This document shows positions 1 to 7,893 of a stretch of 64,000 nucleotides of DNA, one piece after another; position 1 is the first letter of the stretch; every line of letters begins with the position of its first letter. The notes beneath the pieces are model-generated. The model saw only the letters and a program-made list of their open reading frames with translations. It was not told where the DNA came from and searched no databases. Made by a program: the position numbers and the translations under genes. The DNA is from DAOTYH01 sp034435015 (GTDB lineage: Bacteria; Chloroflexota; Anaerolineae; Aggregatilineales; UBA3940). The DNA lies in NCBI GenBank assembly GCA_034435015.1, contig DAOTYH010000052.1, forward strand, positions 1-64,000, written 5' to 3'.

Positions 1-41
1 GATTTGACCTGTTGCTTCTGGTTGCTGCATTTTGGACATTG

Positions 42-65
42 CATGACACTATTCATGACACTATT
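42..65. repeat. tandem 12-bp direct repeat (2 copies)
   Basis: CATGACACTATT occurs twice back to back, at 42-53 and 54-65. It lies downstream of the broken DUF123 gene and just before a strong hairpin. No function is visible. Confidence 0.6.
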
Positions 66-84
66 ATTGCACATATCCAGACAG

Positions 85-115
85 TTAGCCACTCCCGTTT
101 GGCGGGAGTGGCTAA
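85..115. terminator. perfect 13-bp hairpin
   Basis: TTAGCCACTCCCG (85-97) pairs perfectly with CGGGAGTGGCTAA (103-115) around a 5-base loop. There is no clear T-tract on either side, so it may be a terminator of the minus-strand gene at 152-415 or an RNA-stabilising stem. Confidence 0.5.
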
Positions 116-151
116 TAGAGTGGATATGGAGGGCTAAAATCGTCTGACCCG

Positions 152-415
152 TTAACACCATGTCCACCTTTTTGAGCACTCCCCGTCAATGTGCCAGTGA
201 ATCGGCTTCTCCAGCCGCAGGTGGCGGTTGATCCGCGCCCGAAGCCCGCCCGCTCCGCGTGCGCTCCCGCAATAAGCGTACATGCCGGCAGGCAGAGGGT
301 ATGTCCCCAGCCTGCCCACGCTCAGTACGGCCGGACAGGTCAGATGCACAAGCAGGATATACGTGCCGGCCCTGCCGGGCAGGTTGACAGACGGCGGTGT
401 TCCCGATACGCTCAT
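152..415 (-). pseudogene. truncated DUF123 (GIY-YIG-like) protein
   Basis: The 87-residue product has the first half of a DUF123 domain: a GTYILLVHL strand, VGRLGTYPLPAGMYAYCGSA, a Gly/Arg-rich turn with RINRHLR, and K-x-IHWHID. Family members usually continue as HWHIDYLL and end with a Cys-containing region after about 120 or more residues. Here the frame runs into ten unrelated residues and a stop. In the neighbouring minus-strand frame the DNA right after HWHID reads VLKKVDMV, which resembles the expected continuation, so a one-base indel near 165-170 is likely. The rest of the domain is not found downstream in any frame. A strong AGGAGA ribosome-binding site sits 5 bases before the ATG, so the remnant may still be translated. 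It is divergent from the permease at 451. Confidence 0.55.
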
Positions 416-450
416 GCCGATCTCCTTACGCCCGTTTAAGGTTTGCCCTG

Positions 451-1353
451 ATGATACTCGTCAACATCTTCTCCACCATTGTCCTCCCGATCTTTGTGTT
501 GATCGGGATTGGGTTTGTGCTGGACCGAGCCTTCCATCTGGATGTCCAGACGCTCTCCAAGCTGGGATTTTACGTTTTTTCGCCGGCAATTATGCTGGCC
601 ATTATCCTCCGCTCAGATATGCAGACCAGTGAGATGGGACAGATTGCCCTGTTCACAGTGGCTCACGCGACGATCATGTATCTGATCGGGATGGCCGTTT
701 TTTCGGTCAGGCCGTTCGCCTCTCATCGAACAGTGATGGCCTTTGGCTCTGCCTTCTTCAACGCCGGGAACTATGGCTTCCCCCTGATGATGCTGGCCTT
801 TGGCGAGTGGGCGGTCAGTGCTATTGCCATTGTCGTAGCGGTGCAGTCAATCCTGTTCTTTACTGTCGGGCTGATCCTGTTCAACGGCGGGCATGGCGGG
901 CTGAGAAAAGCCCTGCTGACACTTCTAAAGATGCCTACCCTCTATGCCATCATTCTGGCTTTTGCCTTGCGAATCCTTCATGTTAACCTGCCCCCGCAGA
1001 TAGACATACCGTTGGGGTATTTGGTAGATGCCTTCATCGCCGTTGCCCTCCTGACGCTGGGAGTTCAACTCTCGACCAGCAGGCTGGGCAGGAATGTAGG
1101 GCCAATTGTCGCGGTATCGTTTTCTCGGTTGATTTTCTCACCGGTTGTGGCCTTAGGGCTGGTCCTTCTACTGCGCCTTGAAGAGCCGCTGGCGAATGTG
1201 ATGGTTGTAGGGGCCGGACTGCCTGTCGCGGTGAACGTGTACCTGATGGCAACTGAGTTTGAGCGGGATGCCGAGTTGGCCTCCCTGATGGTCTTCTGGA
1301 CGACACTGCTCAGTGCCTTGAGCGTGTCGGTCCTGCTTTCGCTGGTCAGGTAG
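451..1353 (+). CDS. AEC-family (auxin efflux carrier-like) permease
   Basis: 300-residue hydrophobic protein with about ten membrane helices in two halves, as in the AEC family of organate/anion permeases. Family-like features are the first helix beginning IFSTIVLPIFVLIGIGFVLD, the Asn-containing segment FFNAGNYGFPLMMLAFG in the middle helix, and the C-terminal AGLPVAVNVYLMATEFERD followed by a last hydrophobic helix. The ATG at 451 is preferred over upstream starts because AAGG lies 9 bases before it and the family begins almost directly with helix 1. The substrate cannot be told; AEC members move malate, malonate or related acids. It ends in a bidirectional hairpin facing the convergent phosphodiesterase gene. 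Confidence 0.8.
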   Translation: MILVNIFSTIVLPIFVLIGIGFVLDRAFHLDVQTLSKLGFYVFSPAIMLAIILRSDMQTSEMGQIALFTVAHATIMYLIGMAVFSVRPFASHRTVMAFGSAFFNAGNYGFPLMMLAFGEWAVSAIAIVVAVQSILFFTVGLILFNGGHGGLRKALLTLLKMPTLYAIILAFALRILHVNLPPQIDIPLGYLVDAFIAVALLTLGVQLSTSRLGRNVGPIVAVSFSRLIFSPVVALGLVLLLRLEEPLANVMVVGAGLPVAVNVYLMATEFERDAELASLMVFWTTLLSALSVSVLLSLVR

Positions 1354-1362
1354 GACGAGAAA

Positions 1363-1384
1363 GGGGCGGCCATGTGGCCGCCCC
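1363..1384. terminator. bidirectional terminator hairpin
   Basis: GGGGCGGCC (1363-1371) pairs with GGCCGCCCC (1376-1384) around ATGT. It sits between two convergent stop codons (1353 and 1398). The T-tract is weak on both sides. Confidence 0.65.
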
Positions 1385-1397
1385 CTCAATATCGGCG

Positions 1398-2837
1398 TCA
1401 GCCCTCCTGCAACCGTCTGCCCTGCATATCCGGCGGAACGGGCAGGCCCATCAGTTCCAATAGGGTCGGGGCGACATCCATCAATTGCCGCCCGGTGACC
1501 CGCTTCTTCTCCGTTGAGCGGGGGTCGTACAAGATGAACATGCCGTTCTGGGCGTGGTTGGCTTCGTCGGGGCCGGTGTCATTCTCAAAGGTGTAGATGC
1601 CGCCATGCCCCAGACTGCCCACTGAGCGCCAGTTCAGGTTGCCCCAATACACGATCAGATCAGGCGCCACGTTGCGCACCTTGCGGTAGACCTCCTGCGG
1701 CTTGTAAACCTGTGTGCCAATATCCTCACCGTCTGGGCCGGGGATGGCTTTGAAGCGCTCAATCAGCTCATCGCGCAGACGCTCGTAGTCCTCGCGCTTC
1801 ACAATACCCTCCGGCTCGCGCCCTTCAACGTTCAGAAAGACGCGCCCGTAGTAGCCGCCGTCACCCCATGCACGTGTTTTTGACCAGTCTACTTCCAGCT
1901 TGGCGAAGGGGGTCAGGATGTGTCTGCCCTCGGCGTCGAACTGCTCGACGGGGTCTTCCTTGAAGGCAAGATAACCATTCCGCCACAGCCACTCGTTGAT
2001 GCAGATGCCGCCGTCCATCTTCTTGCCGCCGTGATCAGAGACGACGAGGACAACAGTATTATCGTCAATCTTATCCAGCATGCGGGCAAGCTGTGCATCA
2101 ATCAGCTTGTAATACTCGCGGATCGAATACTCGTATTTGTTGCCCGGCTCATACTTCCGGTGAGCAGGGTCCATGTAGGACCACATTCCATGATGGATGC
2201 GGTCTACCCCCATTTCAACCCACATGAAGTAATCCCATGGCTGGGTCTCCATCAGGTAGTTGAGGACCTCAAAGCGCATCTCGGTCATATCCCAGATTTG
2301 CTGGAGTAGCCATTCCTTATCGGGGGTGCGGAAGTTCTTCACATCTACCTGATAGCGCGGCGCAAGCGAGAGCAGTTTATCAGCCAGCGCGGCGGGATAG
2401 GTGAAGCCGCTCTCCAGGGTAGGGGTCAGAAAGCAGGTCACACATACCCCATTGACCGGCTTGGCTGGGAAGGTCTGCGGCACGCCCACCAGCACAACCT
2501 GTTTGCCTGCCTCACCCAGAATATCCCACAGACGCGGCTCTTTGACCGCCGTTGAGTTGGCTACATACATGTTGTCGTAGGTGTAGTCACTGCGGTTGCG
2601 GAAGCCGTAAATGCCCAGCGTGCCGGGGTCCTTGCTGGACATCATGGATGCCCAAGCTGGAACGGTAATGGCCGGGATGCAGGACTCCAGATCGCCGTAC
2701 AGGCCGTTGGAATACAGTCTCCGCAGGGTGGGAAGCTCATCTTTATACTTGTCAAAGACCAGTTCTGGTGCGCCGCAATCCAGCCCGATCACCATCACTT
2801 TGCGGGCACGCGGCTTTTGTCGGAGAAAATTAAACAT
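1398..2837 (-). CDS. alkaline phosphatase superfamily phosphodiesterase
   Basis: 479-residue enzyme of the type I phosphodiesterase/nucleotide pyrophosphatase group. Metal ligands expected for the fold are visible: Asp in VMVIGLDCGAPE near the N-terminus, the nucleophile Thr in IPAITVPAWASMMS, the DRIHHGMW segment, SDHGGKKMDG with the Asp-His pair, and a C-terminal GSLGHGGIY. No signal peptide or membrane helix is seen, so it is probably cytoplasmic. It lies 56 bases downstream of sat on the same strand and is probably co-transcribed. The pairing with ATP sulfurylase suggests a role around sulfate activation or nucleotide turnover, but the substrate is unknown; phosphonoacetate-hydrolase-like or nucleotide activities are alternatives. 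Confidence 0.85.
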   Translation of the reverse strand: MFNFLRQKPRARKVMVIGLDCGAPELVFDKYKDELPTLRRLYSNGLYGDLESCIPAITVPAWASMMSSKDPGTLGIYGFRNRSDYTYDNMYVANSTAVKEPRLWDILGEAGKQVVLVGVPQTFPAKPVNGVCVTCFLTPTLESGFTYPAALADKLLSLAPRYQVDVKNFRTPDKEWLLQQIWDMTEMRFEVLNYLMETQPWDYFMWVEMGVDRIHHGMWSYMDPAHRKYEPGNKYEYSIREYYKLIDAQLARMLDKIDDNTVVLVVSDHGGKKMDGGICINEWLWRNGYLAFKEDPVEQFDAEGRHILTPFAKLEVDWSKTRAWGDGGYYGRVFLNVEGREPEGIVKREDYERLRDELIERFKAIPGPDGEDIGTQVYKPQEVYRKVRNVAPDLIVYWGNLNWRSVGSLGHGGIYTFENDTGPDEANHAQNGMFILYDPRSTEKKRVTGRQLMDVAPTLLELMGLPVPPDMQGRRLQEG

Positions 2838-2893
2838 GAGTCTTTATCGCCTCACTCGCATCATCCAAGACAGGTGCTTGCCATAGCCGGCAC

Positions 2894-4126
2894 TTAGCCT
2901 GTCTTGGCATTCTTCTTACGTTTCATCCCCTCGATCAGCACCTGGCTGACTTCCGGGCGGGTAAACTCCTCCGGCAGCATTTCACCGCGCTCCAACATCT
3001 CACGTACCTGTGTACCTGACAGGGTCACATGCTCAGACTCGTCGTGCGGGCAGGTCTTGGCGCTGACGATGCCGCCGCACTTGCGGCAGTAGAAAGTGTT
3101 GTCGAAGAACAGGGGGATGATCCCAATGGCCTCTTTGTCAAACTCGTCAAAGATGTAGTGGGCGTCAAAACTGCCGTAGTATCCCTTGACGCCTGCATGA
3201 TCACGCCCGACGATGAAGTGGGTACACCCGTAGTTCTTGCGGGCAATGGCATGGAAGATGGCTTCCCGCGGGCCGGCATAGCGCATGGCCGCCGGAAAAA
3301 CCCCCAGCAGGACGCGGTCGGGCGGATAGTAGTCACGCAGGATGGCCTGATAGCTCTCAATCCGCACATCAGCCGGGATGTCATCCTCCTTCGTTTCGCC
3401 GACCAGCGGGTGCAAGAACAGCCCGTCTACGATCTCAAGGGCTGTCTTCTGAATGTATTCATGGGCGCGGTGGATGGGGTTGCGGGTCTGGAAGCCGACG
3501 ATCCGGCGCCAGCCTGCACGTGCAAACAGCCGGCGTGTCTGGGCGGGGGTGTGGCGCAGTTCTGGGAACTCCGTCTTGGCCGCCAGCGGGAGGTCAAACA
3601 GCCAGATGTCGCCGGCCAGCAGGACATTCCCCTGCCTGTAGAGTCGGGCCACGCCGGGGTGCTTGTCTTCAGTGGTACGGTACACCAGCTCCGCCTCGAT
3701 GTTCTTGTAGTAGGTGTACTTGTCGCTGACTTCCAGCACACCCATCAAGTGGGTGTTGCCGTCAGGCGCAGGTTCTGCCAGCGCTACCGACTGCCCGGTT
3801 TTGATCTCGTTGGCAGTCTCCTCATCTACTGGCAGGGTGATCGGGATCGTCCATGGCAGGCCGTTCACCAGGTGCATATCATAGACCACGCTGTGGTAGT
3901 CGGCTGGCCCCATAAAACCAGTCAGCGGGCTGAGCGCACCGGTGGCGATCAGTTCGACATCTGAGACGTTCATCGGCGAGAGGATGATGGCCTTCAGGCC
4001 GAGAGCCATCTCGCGGGCGGCTTCGGCCATGTCCCCGCGCAACAGCCGGTTGATCAGTGTGCCGCCGTGCGGCGCGATAGCCCCGACATAGCCGGGGGAG
4101 GATTGAGAGGGGGTGTGATCGTTCAA
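2894..4126 (-). CDS. sat: sulfate adenylyltransferase (ATP sulfurylase)
   Basis: 410-residue ATP sulfurylase, which makes adenosine 5'-phosphosulfate from ATP and sulfate. The ATP-binding motif TRNPIHRAHE and the second motif VGRDHAG are intact, and the PUA-like N-terminal half is present (LSPLTGFMGPADY, NGLPWTIPITLP). A Cys cluster CRKCG...KTCPH near the C-terminus matches the zinc site of monofunctional prokaryotic Sat proteins. No APS kinase domain is fused, and no APS reductase or APS kinase gene is near. The direction of the reaction cannot be read from sequence. The partner downstream is a phosphodiesterase of the alkaline phosphatase fold. A promoter-like site and a 10-bp hairpin lie in the leader. 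Confidence 0.95.
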   Translation of the reverse strand: MNDHTPSQSSPGYVGAIAPHGGTLINRLLRGDMAEAAREMALGLKAIILSPMNVSDVELIATGALSPLTGFMGPADYHSVVYDMHLVNGLPWTIPITLPVDEETANEIKTGQSVALAEPAPDGNTHLMGVLEVSDKYTYYKNIEAELVYRTTEDKHPGVARLYRQGNVLLAGDIWLFDLPLAAKTEFPELRHTPAQTRRLFARAGWRRIVGFQTRNPIHRAHEYIQKTALEIVDGLFLHPLVGETKEDDIPADVRIESYQAILRDYYPPDRVLLGVFPAAMRYAGPREAIFHAIARKNYGCTHFIVGRDHAGVKGYYGSFDAHYIFDEFDKEAIGIIPLFFDNTFYCRKCGGIVSAKTCPHDESEHVTLSGTQVREMLERGEMLPEEFTRPEVSQVLIEGMKRKKNAKTG

Positions 4127-4165
4127 CGAATTACCTCACAGCGCACATGTGATTCACGCGCGAAA

Positions 4166-4197
4166 AGCACGCATCTGCGCGCTCCTTGATGCGTGCT
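4166..4197 (-). terminator. 10-bp hairpin in the sat leader
   Basis: AGCACGCATC (4166-4175) is perfectly complementary to GATGCGTGCT (4188-4197), with a 12-base loop. Read on the minus strand it is followed by TTT, so it can terminate the upstream membrane-protein gene. It also begins about two bases after the predicted start of the sat transcript, where it could protect the 5' end or attenuate. Confidence 0.55.
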
Positions 4198-4205
4198 CGT
4201 AGTAA

Positions 4206-4234
4206 ACTATACCACATCTAGGGGATGAAGTCCA
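4206..4234 (-). promoter_or_regulatory. putative sat promoter
   Basis: On the minus strand TGGACT (4234-4229) and TATAGT (4211-4206) are 17 bases apart, close to sigma-70 consensus. The predicted start is near 4199. Confidence 0.5.
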
Positions 4235-4276
4235 CGAAGTTGAGCGTGTGAAAGGGTTGTCAGTGCAGACCTGCGG

Positions 4277-4660
4277 TTACCTGCCCCGCTTGTTGAACTC
4301 CTCAACCGCTTCTTTGATCGCCGTCCGGATGCGTTCATCCGGTATATCGTCCACGTTGTCATACTGCTTCTTGTTGACCCAGATGTCTATTGTGCCGTCA
4401 GCCGCCGTGCCGAAATCCAGCACAGTGTCGGCCAGATCAGGATACTGAGCCAGCCTGCCCTTGACCATCTCCTCGATCTGCTCCGACACTATACTGGAGG
4501 GGCGCTCATATTCCTCAACTTTGGCATCAGCGACCATCAGCCGTGTGCTGAACGGCTCTTGGGTTTTGCTCCGCCGGCTGGAGATGAAGACGGCCAGCAG
4601 TGCTACCAGCAACAGCACCAGAACACCGATCAGGATACCCAGCACAATCAGATTCGCCAT
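4277..4660 (-). CDS. small single-pass membrane protein, unknown
   Basis: 127 residues: an N-terminal membrane helix (about residues 3-27, LIVLGILIGVLVLLLVALLAVFI), a basic stop-transfer SSRRSK, and a charged C-terminal region of about 95 residues ending in EAVEEFNKRGR. The C-terminal part probably faces the cytoplasm (positive-inside rule). I do not recognise the domain. The internal ATG at 4660 is chosen over 4705 because AGAGGAAA precedes it and the helix then starts at residue 3. It is upstream of sat on the same strand but separated by a hairpin and a promoter-like site. Confidence 0.6.
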   Translation of the reverse strand: MANLIVLGILIGVLVLLLVALLAVFISSRRSKTQEPFSTRLMVADAKVEEYERPSSIVSEQIEEMVKGRLAQYPDLADTVLDFGTAADGTIDIWVNKKQYDNVDDIPDERIRTAIKEAVEEFNKRGR

Positions 4661-4836
4661 GAGATGTTTCCTCTGCTTGATATGGACCAGTTCCAATACC
4701 ATCAACTCTAATACCTCTATCGTCTGGCGGCAAGTGCTCCTGATGCCTGTGCGGTATATGGTTCTGTGCCCTTTGTCAGCCAGATTGGCTGAGCCGATGT
4801 GATTCTCTTTCCATTAGAGTTACCCAATTACTAAGC

Positions 4837-4865
4837 TTGCCCCTGTATCGCTTGTCCCCTATAAT
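4837..4865 (+). promoter_or_regulatory. putative distal promoter of the signalling locus
   Basis: TTGCCC (4837-4842), 17-base spacer, perfect TATAAT (4860-4865). It points towards the receiver gene at 5065, in the otherwise gene-free stretch 4661-5064. Confidence 0.55.
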
Positions 4866-4919
4866 GGCTAGGTAATCATCTAATGGTGCTTCTTTGACTG
4901 AGCGGCATCTCTTCTGCAC

Positions 4920-4948
4920 TTACCTGCCCCGCAAATTGGGGTTATAAT
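4920..4948 (+). promoter_or_regulatory. putative proximal promoter of the signalling locus
   Basis: Perfect TATAAT at 4943-4948 with a weak -35 (TTACCT, 4920-4925) 17 bases upstream. With the site at 4837-4865 this gives two possible tandem starts in front of the receiver gene. Nothing else is recognisable between 4661 and 5064. Confidence 0.4.
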
Positions 4949-5064
4949 CGAGACAATGATCATAAAGGTTGTAATCGTACCGTAACGCCTTGTTCCGGCT
5001 CTTCATGTTACACTAATTATTGAAACGAGGTCATGTTGGAGTCCGATGGAGGCGGCAGAGCGTT

Positions 5065-5445
5065 ATGACACGAGGACGTATCCTCTACGTGGAGGACAAT
5101 TTTGATAACCGCATTCTGATCAAGCGTGTTCTGGAGGTAGAGGGGTATACAGTTATCGAGGCTGACTGCGGGAGAGCAGGTCTCGAACTCGCTCTGTCTG
5201 CCCGTCCGGACTTGATCTTGGTGGATATCAACTTGCCTGACATTGACGGGTATGAAATCACGCGCCGTTTGCGCCAAACGGAAGGTTTTGATCAGGTCCC
5301 GATTGTGGCGCTGACCGCCAATGCGCTGGAGGGAGATCGGCAGAAAGCCTTAAATGCAGGCTGTGACGGTTATATCTCGAAGCCGGTAGACATTGATGCT
5401 CTGCCCATGCAGGTAGAGTCTTTTCTGAATCACCGTGCTGGTTAG
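5065..5445 (+). CDS. stand-alone response regulator receiver (CheY/DivK-like)
   Basis: 126 residues, a single receiver domain with no output domain. The acidic pocket is in ILYVEDNFDN, the phosphorylatable Asp is in LILVDINLPDIDG, the Thr switch is in IVALTANA, and the Lys is in YISKPVD. ATG 5065 is chosen over the upstream TTG at 5020 because GGAGG (5048-5052) precedes it and receivers normally begin a few residues before the first strand. As the first gene of the 5-25 kb signalling locus it is a natural diffusible phosphate acceptor for the hybrid kinase at 17624; that partnership is inferred from position only. Confidence 0.9.
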   Translation: MTRGRILYVEDNFDNRILIKRVLEVEGYTVIEADCGRAGLELALSARPDLILVDINLPDIDGYEITRRLRQTEGFDQVPIVALTANALEGDRQKALNAGCDGYISKPVDIDALPMQVESFLNHRAG

Positions 5446-5540
5446 CGCTTCTGTGCACTAGCGCGTTGGCAGTGCGGATGTCAGAAAGGTGTCTGCCCGT
5501 TTGATGACAGGCTTAAGTTAACAAGGGTCAAAGCGGCAAG

Positions 5541-6089
5541 ATGACACAAGACGATCCGAAAGTTCAAGATAATCAGCCTCAAAAACCGGACCAGCAGAGG
5601 CCACCGGTAACACAACCCTTGAAGCCTCTCCCTGACCTGCCAGGGAAGGACTCCCAGCCGGATAAGCCCAAACAACGTAAGCCTATAGACCCGTCGCAGG
5701 CTCATGTCTTGGTTGTGGAAGACAATGTGCCCAATTTCGTTTTGATCGCCCGTATGCTGGCTTACATGGGTGTTCAGCGTTGCGAATGGAAGACCTCCGG
5801 CTGGCAGGTAGTCGAGTTTGCTGACACACTGCCGCGCATTGACTTGATCTTGATGGATATTCGTCTGCCGTATGAGGATGGTTTTCAGGCACTGGCCAAG
5901 GTAAGGGCTAACCCGCGTTTGAAGGACACGCTGGTTGTAGCAGTGACGGCGGAGGCCAGTGTTGAGCAGATGAGGCGGGCCAAGGAAGCAGGATTTGACG
6001 GGTTTTTGGGAAAGCCCCTTGACCCGGATCGCTTCCCTGACCAGATTAGGCGTGTGTTGAATGGCGAGCCTGTCTGGGAGATTCACTAG
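5541..6089 (+). CDS. response regulator receiver with Pro-rich N-terminal extension
   Basis: 182 residues. Residues 1-52 are hydrophilic and rich in Pro, Gln, Lys and Asp, probably disordered. Residues about 53-175 form a receiver: acidic pocket in VLVVEDNVPN, phospho-Asp in LILMDIRLPYEDG, Thr in VVAVTAEA, Lys in FLGKPLD. It has no DNA-binding or enzymatic output domain. It is the second stand-alone receiver in front of the GAF cluster and lies 95 bases after the first. The extension may be a docking tail; nothing in the sequence proves this. Confidence 0.88.
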   Translation: MTQDDPKVQDNQPQKPDQQRPPVTQPLKPLPDLPGKDSQPDKPKQRKPIDPSQAHVLVVEDNVPNFVLIARMLAYMGVQRCEWKTSGWQVVEFADTLPRIDLILMDIRLPYEDGFQALAKVRANPRLKDTLVVAVTAEASVEQMRRAKEAGFDGFLGKPLDPDRFPDQIRRVLNGEPVWEIH

Positions 6090-6328
6090 CGTCTGGGGTT
6101 GTTGGGCTGGTCTTCCCCTTTCTCTGGTCGGCTCCCAGTTGCTCGGCGCTCAAGAGGTGATCTTAGTCATGAAGCAAATGGCGGGCCGCCTGTTTCTTTC
6201 TACAGCAGGGTCTTCCTTCTTAGTATCTCACAGTTTAAGCGGCGGCCCCTTGGCTCTGGATATGCAGAAAAGGGCTTCTTCTGTGATTCTGCCTGAGCGC
6301 TTCGATGTGTGCTTTTTGGAGGAAGGGC
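6090..6328. other. 239-bp gene-free spacer
   Basis: Short open frames on both strands show no family features. I see no convincing -35/-10 pair or strong hairpin. A GGAGG at 6318-6322 is the ribosome-binding site of the next gene. Confidence 0.5.
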
Positions 6329-7846
6329 ATGGACAGTAGTCCGTCTGCGCCGGAAGCGGCACTGCCTGAGGTCTCTGACTTACCGAACGACACCCTCTTT
6401 CAGATCGCGTCGGCCTCAACGCCCGATCAAATCCTGAATATTTTGCGCGGCTATGCCTCCCCAGATATTGACCGAATTTCCCTGACAGGGGCCAGCCTTG
6501 GGACTGCGACCGAGGCAGTTGCCGTGTGGGACCGAGACGGCATTGCGTTGGAAGATGGGTTGCCTGGGCCTATCCGCCAACTGATCGGAGCAAAGCCCCT
6601 GTTTATCACAAGCGACATTGACTTAGAGCAGTCTGCCGCGCTGTTCAGGGCCTATGTGGGCGGGACGTTACGGGCGAAGTCTCTGGCCGTTTTCCCGTTG
6701 AGCGGCCGGGAGCAGGTGGTCGGCTATCTGGAACTTGCCAGCCGGCATCCCCGCTCTTACCCGGAACAGGAAGTTGAGCGCTGGAAGGCATTGGCGGCTT
6801 ATGTGGGCGTGAACCTAGAGAAACTGCTGTTGCTTGATGCGCTGAGCCATCAGCTTGAGGAGGCTACTGTTCTGTACAGCACCTCGCTGGCGATGAATGC
6901 GGCCCAGAATCTGGAAGAAGTGTATGAGACGGCTCTCAATCAGGTTGCCTTTCTGAGTGAGGCCAGCCGGGTGTTGATCTATCTAGCCGGCCCCGACCCG
7001 CGCTCGGCGATTCAGTATGTGGAGCGAGCGGCGGTCTGGGAAAATGACCAGTTGGTGTATGTGCACCCCCCTGAGCGCTATGCCATAAGCGAGGTGCCCG
7101 TGCTTTCGCAATTTCCCATGTCGCGGGCCAATCTGGTTTTCAATGATCTTCAGGCTGACATGCGGCTGGAGGCTGGTCTGCGTTCCCGCTATGCCCAGCA
7201 AGGGATCAACGCCCTGGTGATGATCCCGCTGGCGACCGGGTCGGCTTGGCTGGGTGCGCTTCTGCTCGAAGCCTCGCGCGGGCAGTTCTTCTCAAGCGAG
7301 CAGGTCAGGTTGTGCCGCAGTGTCGCGGATCAAGCGGCCCTGGCTGTTGACCTGCAAATGCTGTTGACACGTGCTCAGCAGACCGCCAAGCGGGAACGGG
7401 CTTTGCGCCAGATCATTGAGCATATCCGAAGCGCTGAGGATGTTGAGTCAATATTGCGCATTGCAGAGCAGGAACTGTCTGAGGCGCTGGGCAGGTCTCC
7501 AGATGAACTCGAGTCATTGCCGTGGCGTGATGAAAGTGTGTTGAGCGAGGGAGACTGGGACCTGGTTGAGGATGTAGGTAATCAGGTGGCGCTGGCAATT
7601 GAGAATCTCGAACTGCTTGAGAGCGCGCGACAGGACGCCCTGCGGGGGCAGGTCGTCAGTGACCTGATGGCCAAGCTTCAGCGTGCAGTCAGTGTGGACG
7701 AAGTGATGGAGACAACGGCGCAAACTCTGCACAGCGTTCTCTCCGATTATAACATCTCGCTTCGCCTGTTGCCTCAGCGGCATGGATCAAGGGGAAAGGA
7801 CGAGACCTCCCCGCCAGAGAACAGCTATGCCGGTGAGACGGAGTGA
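6329..7846 (+). CDS. soluble multi-GAF sensor protein without output domain
   Basis: 505 residues, no membrane helix. A first GAF-like region covers about 20-165 (VAVFPLSGREQVVGYLELASRHPRSY) and a clearer one about 180-345 (LYSTSLAMNAAQNLEEVYETAL, VMIPLATGSAWLGALLLEASRG). A degenerate third region near 350-440 ends in DVGNQVALAIENLELLESARQ, and a last piece LQRAVSVDEVMETTAQTL is the start of the C-terminal module seen in its paralogues. GAF domains bind small ligands or mediate dimers. There is no kinase, cyclase or DNA-binding domain. ATG 6329 is chosen over 6305 because GGAGGAAGG sits just before it. It is the first of six such proteins and the only soluble one. Confidence 0.75.
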   Translation: MDSSPSAPEAALPEVSDLPNDTLFQIASASTPDQILNILRGYASPDIDRISLTGASLGTATEAVAVWDRDGIALEDGLPGPIRQLIGAKPLFITSDIDLEQSAALFRAYVGGTLRAKSLAVFPLSGREQVVGYLELASRHPRSYPEQEVERWKALAAYVGVNLEKLLLLDALSHQLEEATVLYSTSLAMNAAQNLEEVYETALNQVAFLSEASRVLIYLAGPDPRSAIQYVERAAVWENDQLVYVHPPERYAISEVPVLSQFPMSRANLVFNDLQADMRLEAGLRSRYAQQGINALVMIPLATGSAWLGALLLEASRGQFFSSEQVRLCRSVADQAALAVDLQMLLTRAQQTAKRERALRQIIEHIRSAEDVESILRIAEQELSEALGRSPDELESLPWRDESVLSEGDWDLVEDVGNQVALAIENLELLESARQDALRGQVVSDLMAKLQRAVSVDEVMETTAQTLHSVLSDYNISLRLLPQRHGSRGKDETSPPENSYAGETE

Positions 7847-7893
7847 ACGGGGTTGAAAGCAGGACCTCTGCAGATTGATCAAGGGTAATGTCT

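Noticed and set aside
3029..3964. Long open frame on the plus strand opposite sat (311 codons)
   Set aside because: It is the antisense of a clear ATP sulfurylase gene, has no family features and no ribosome-binding site.
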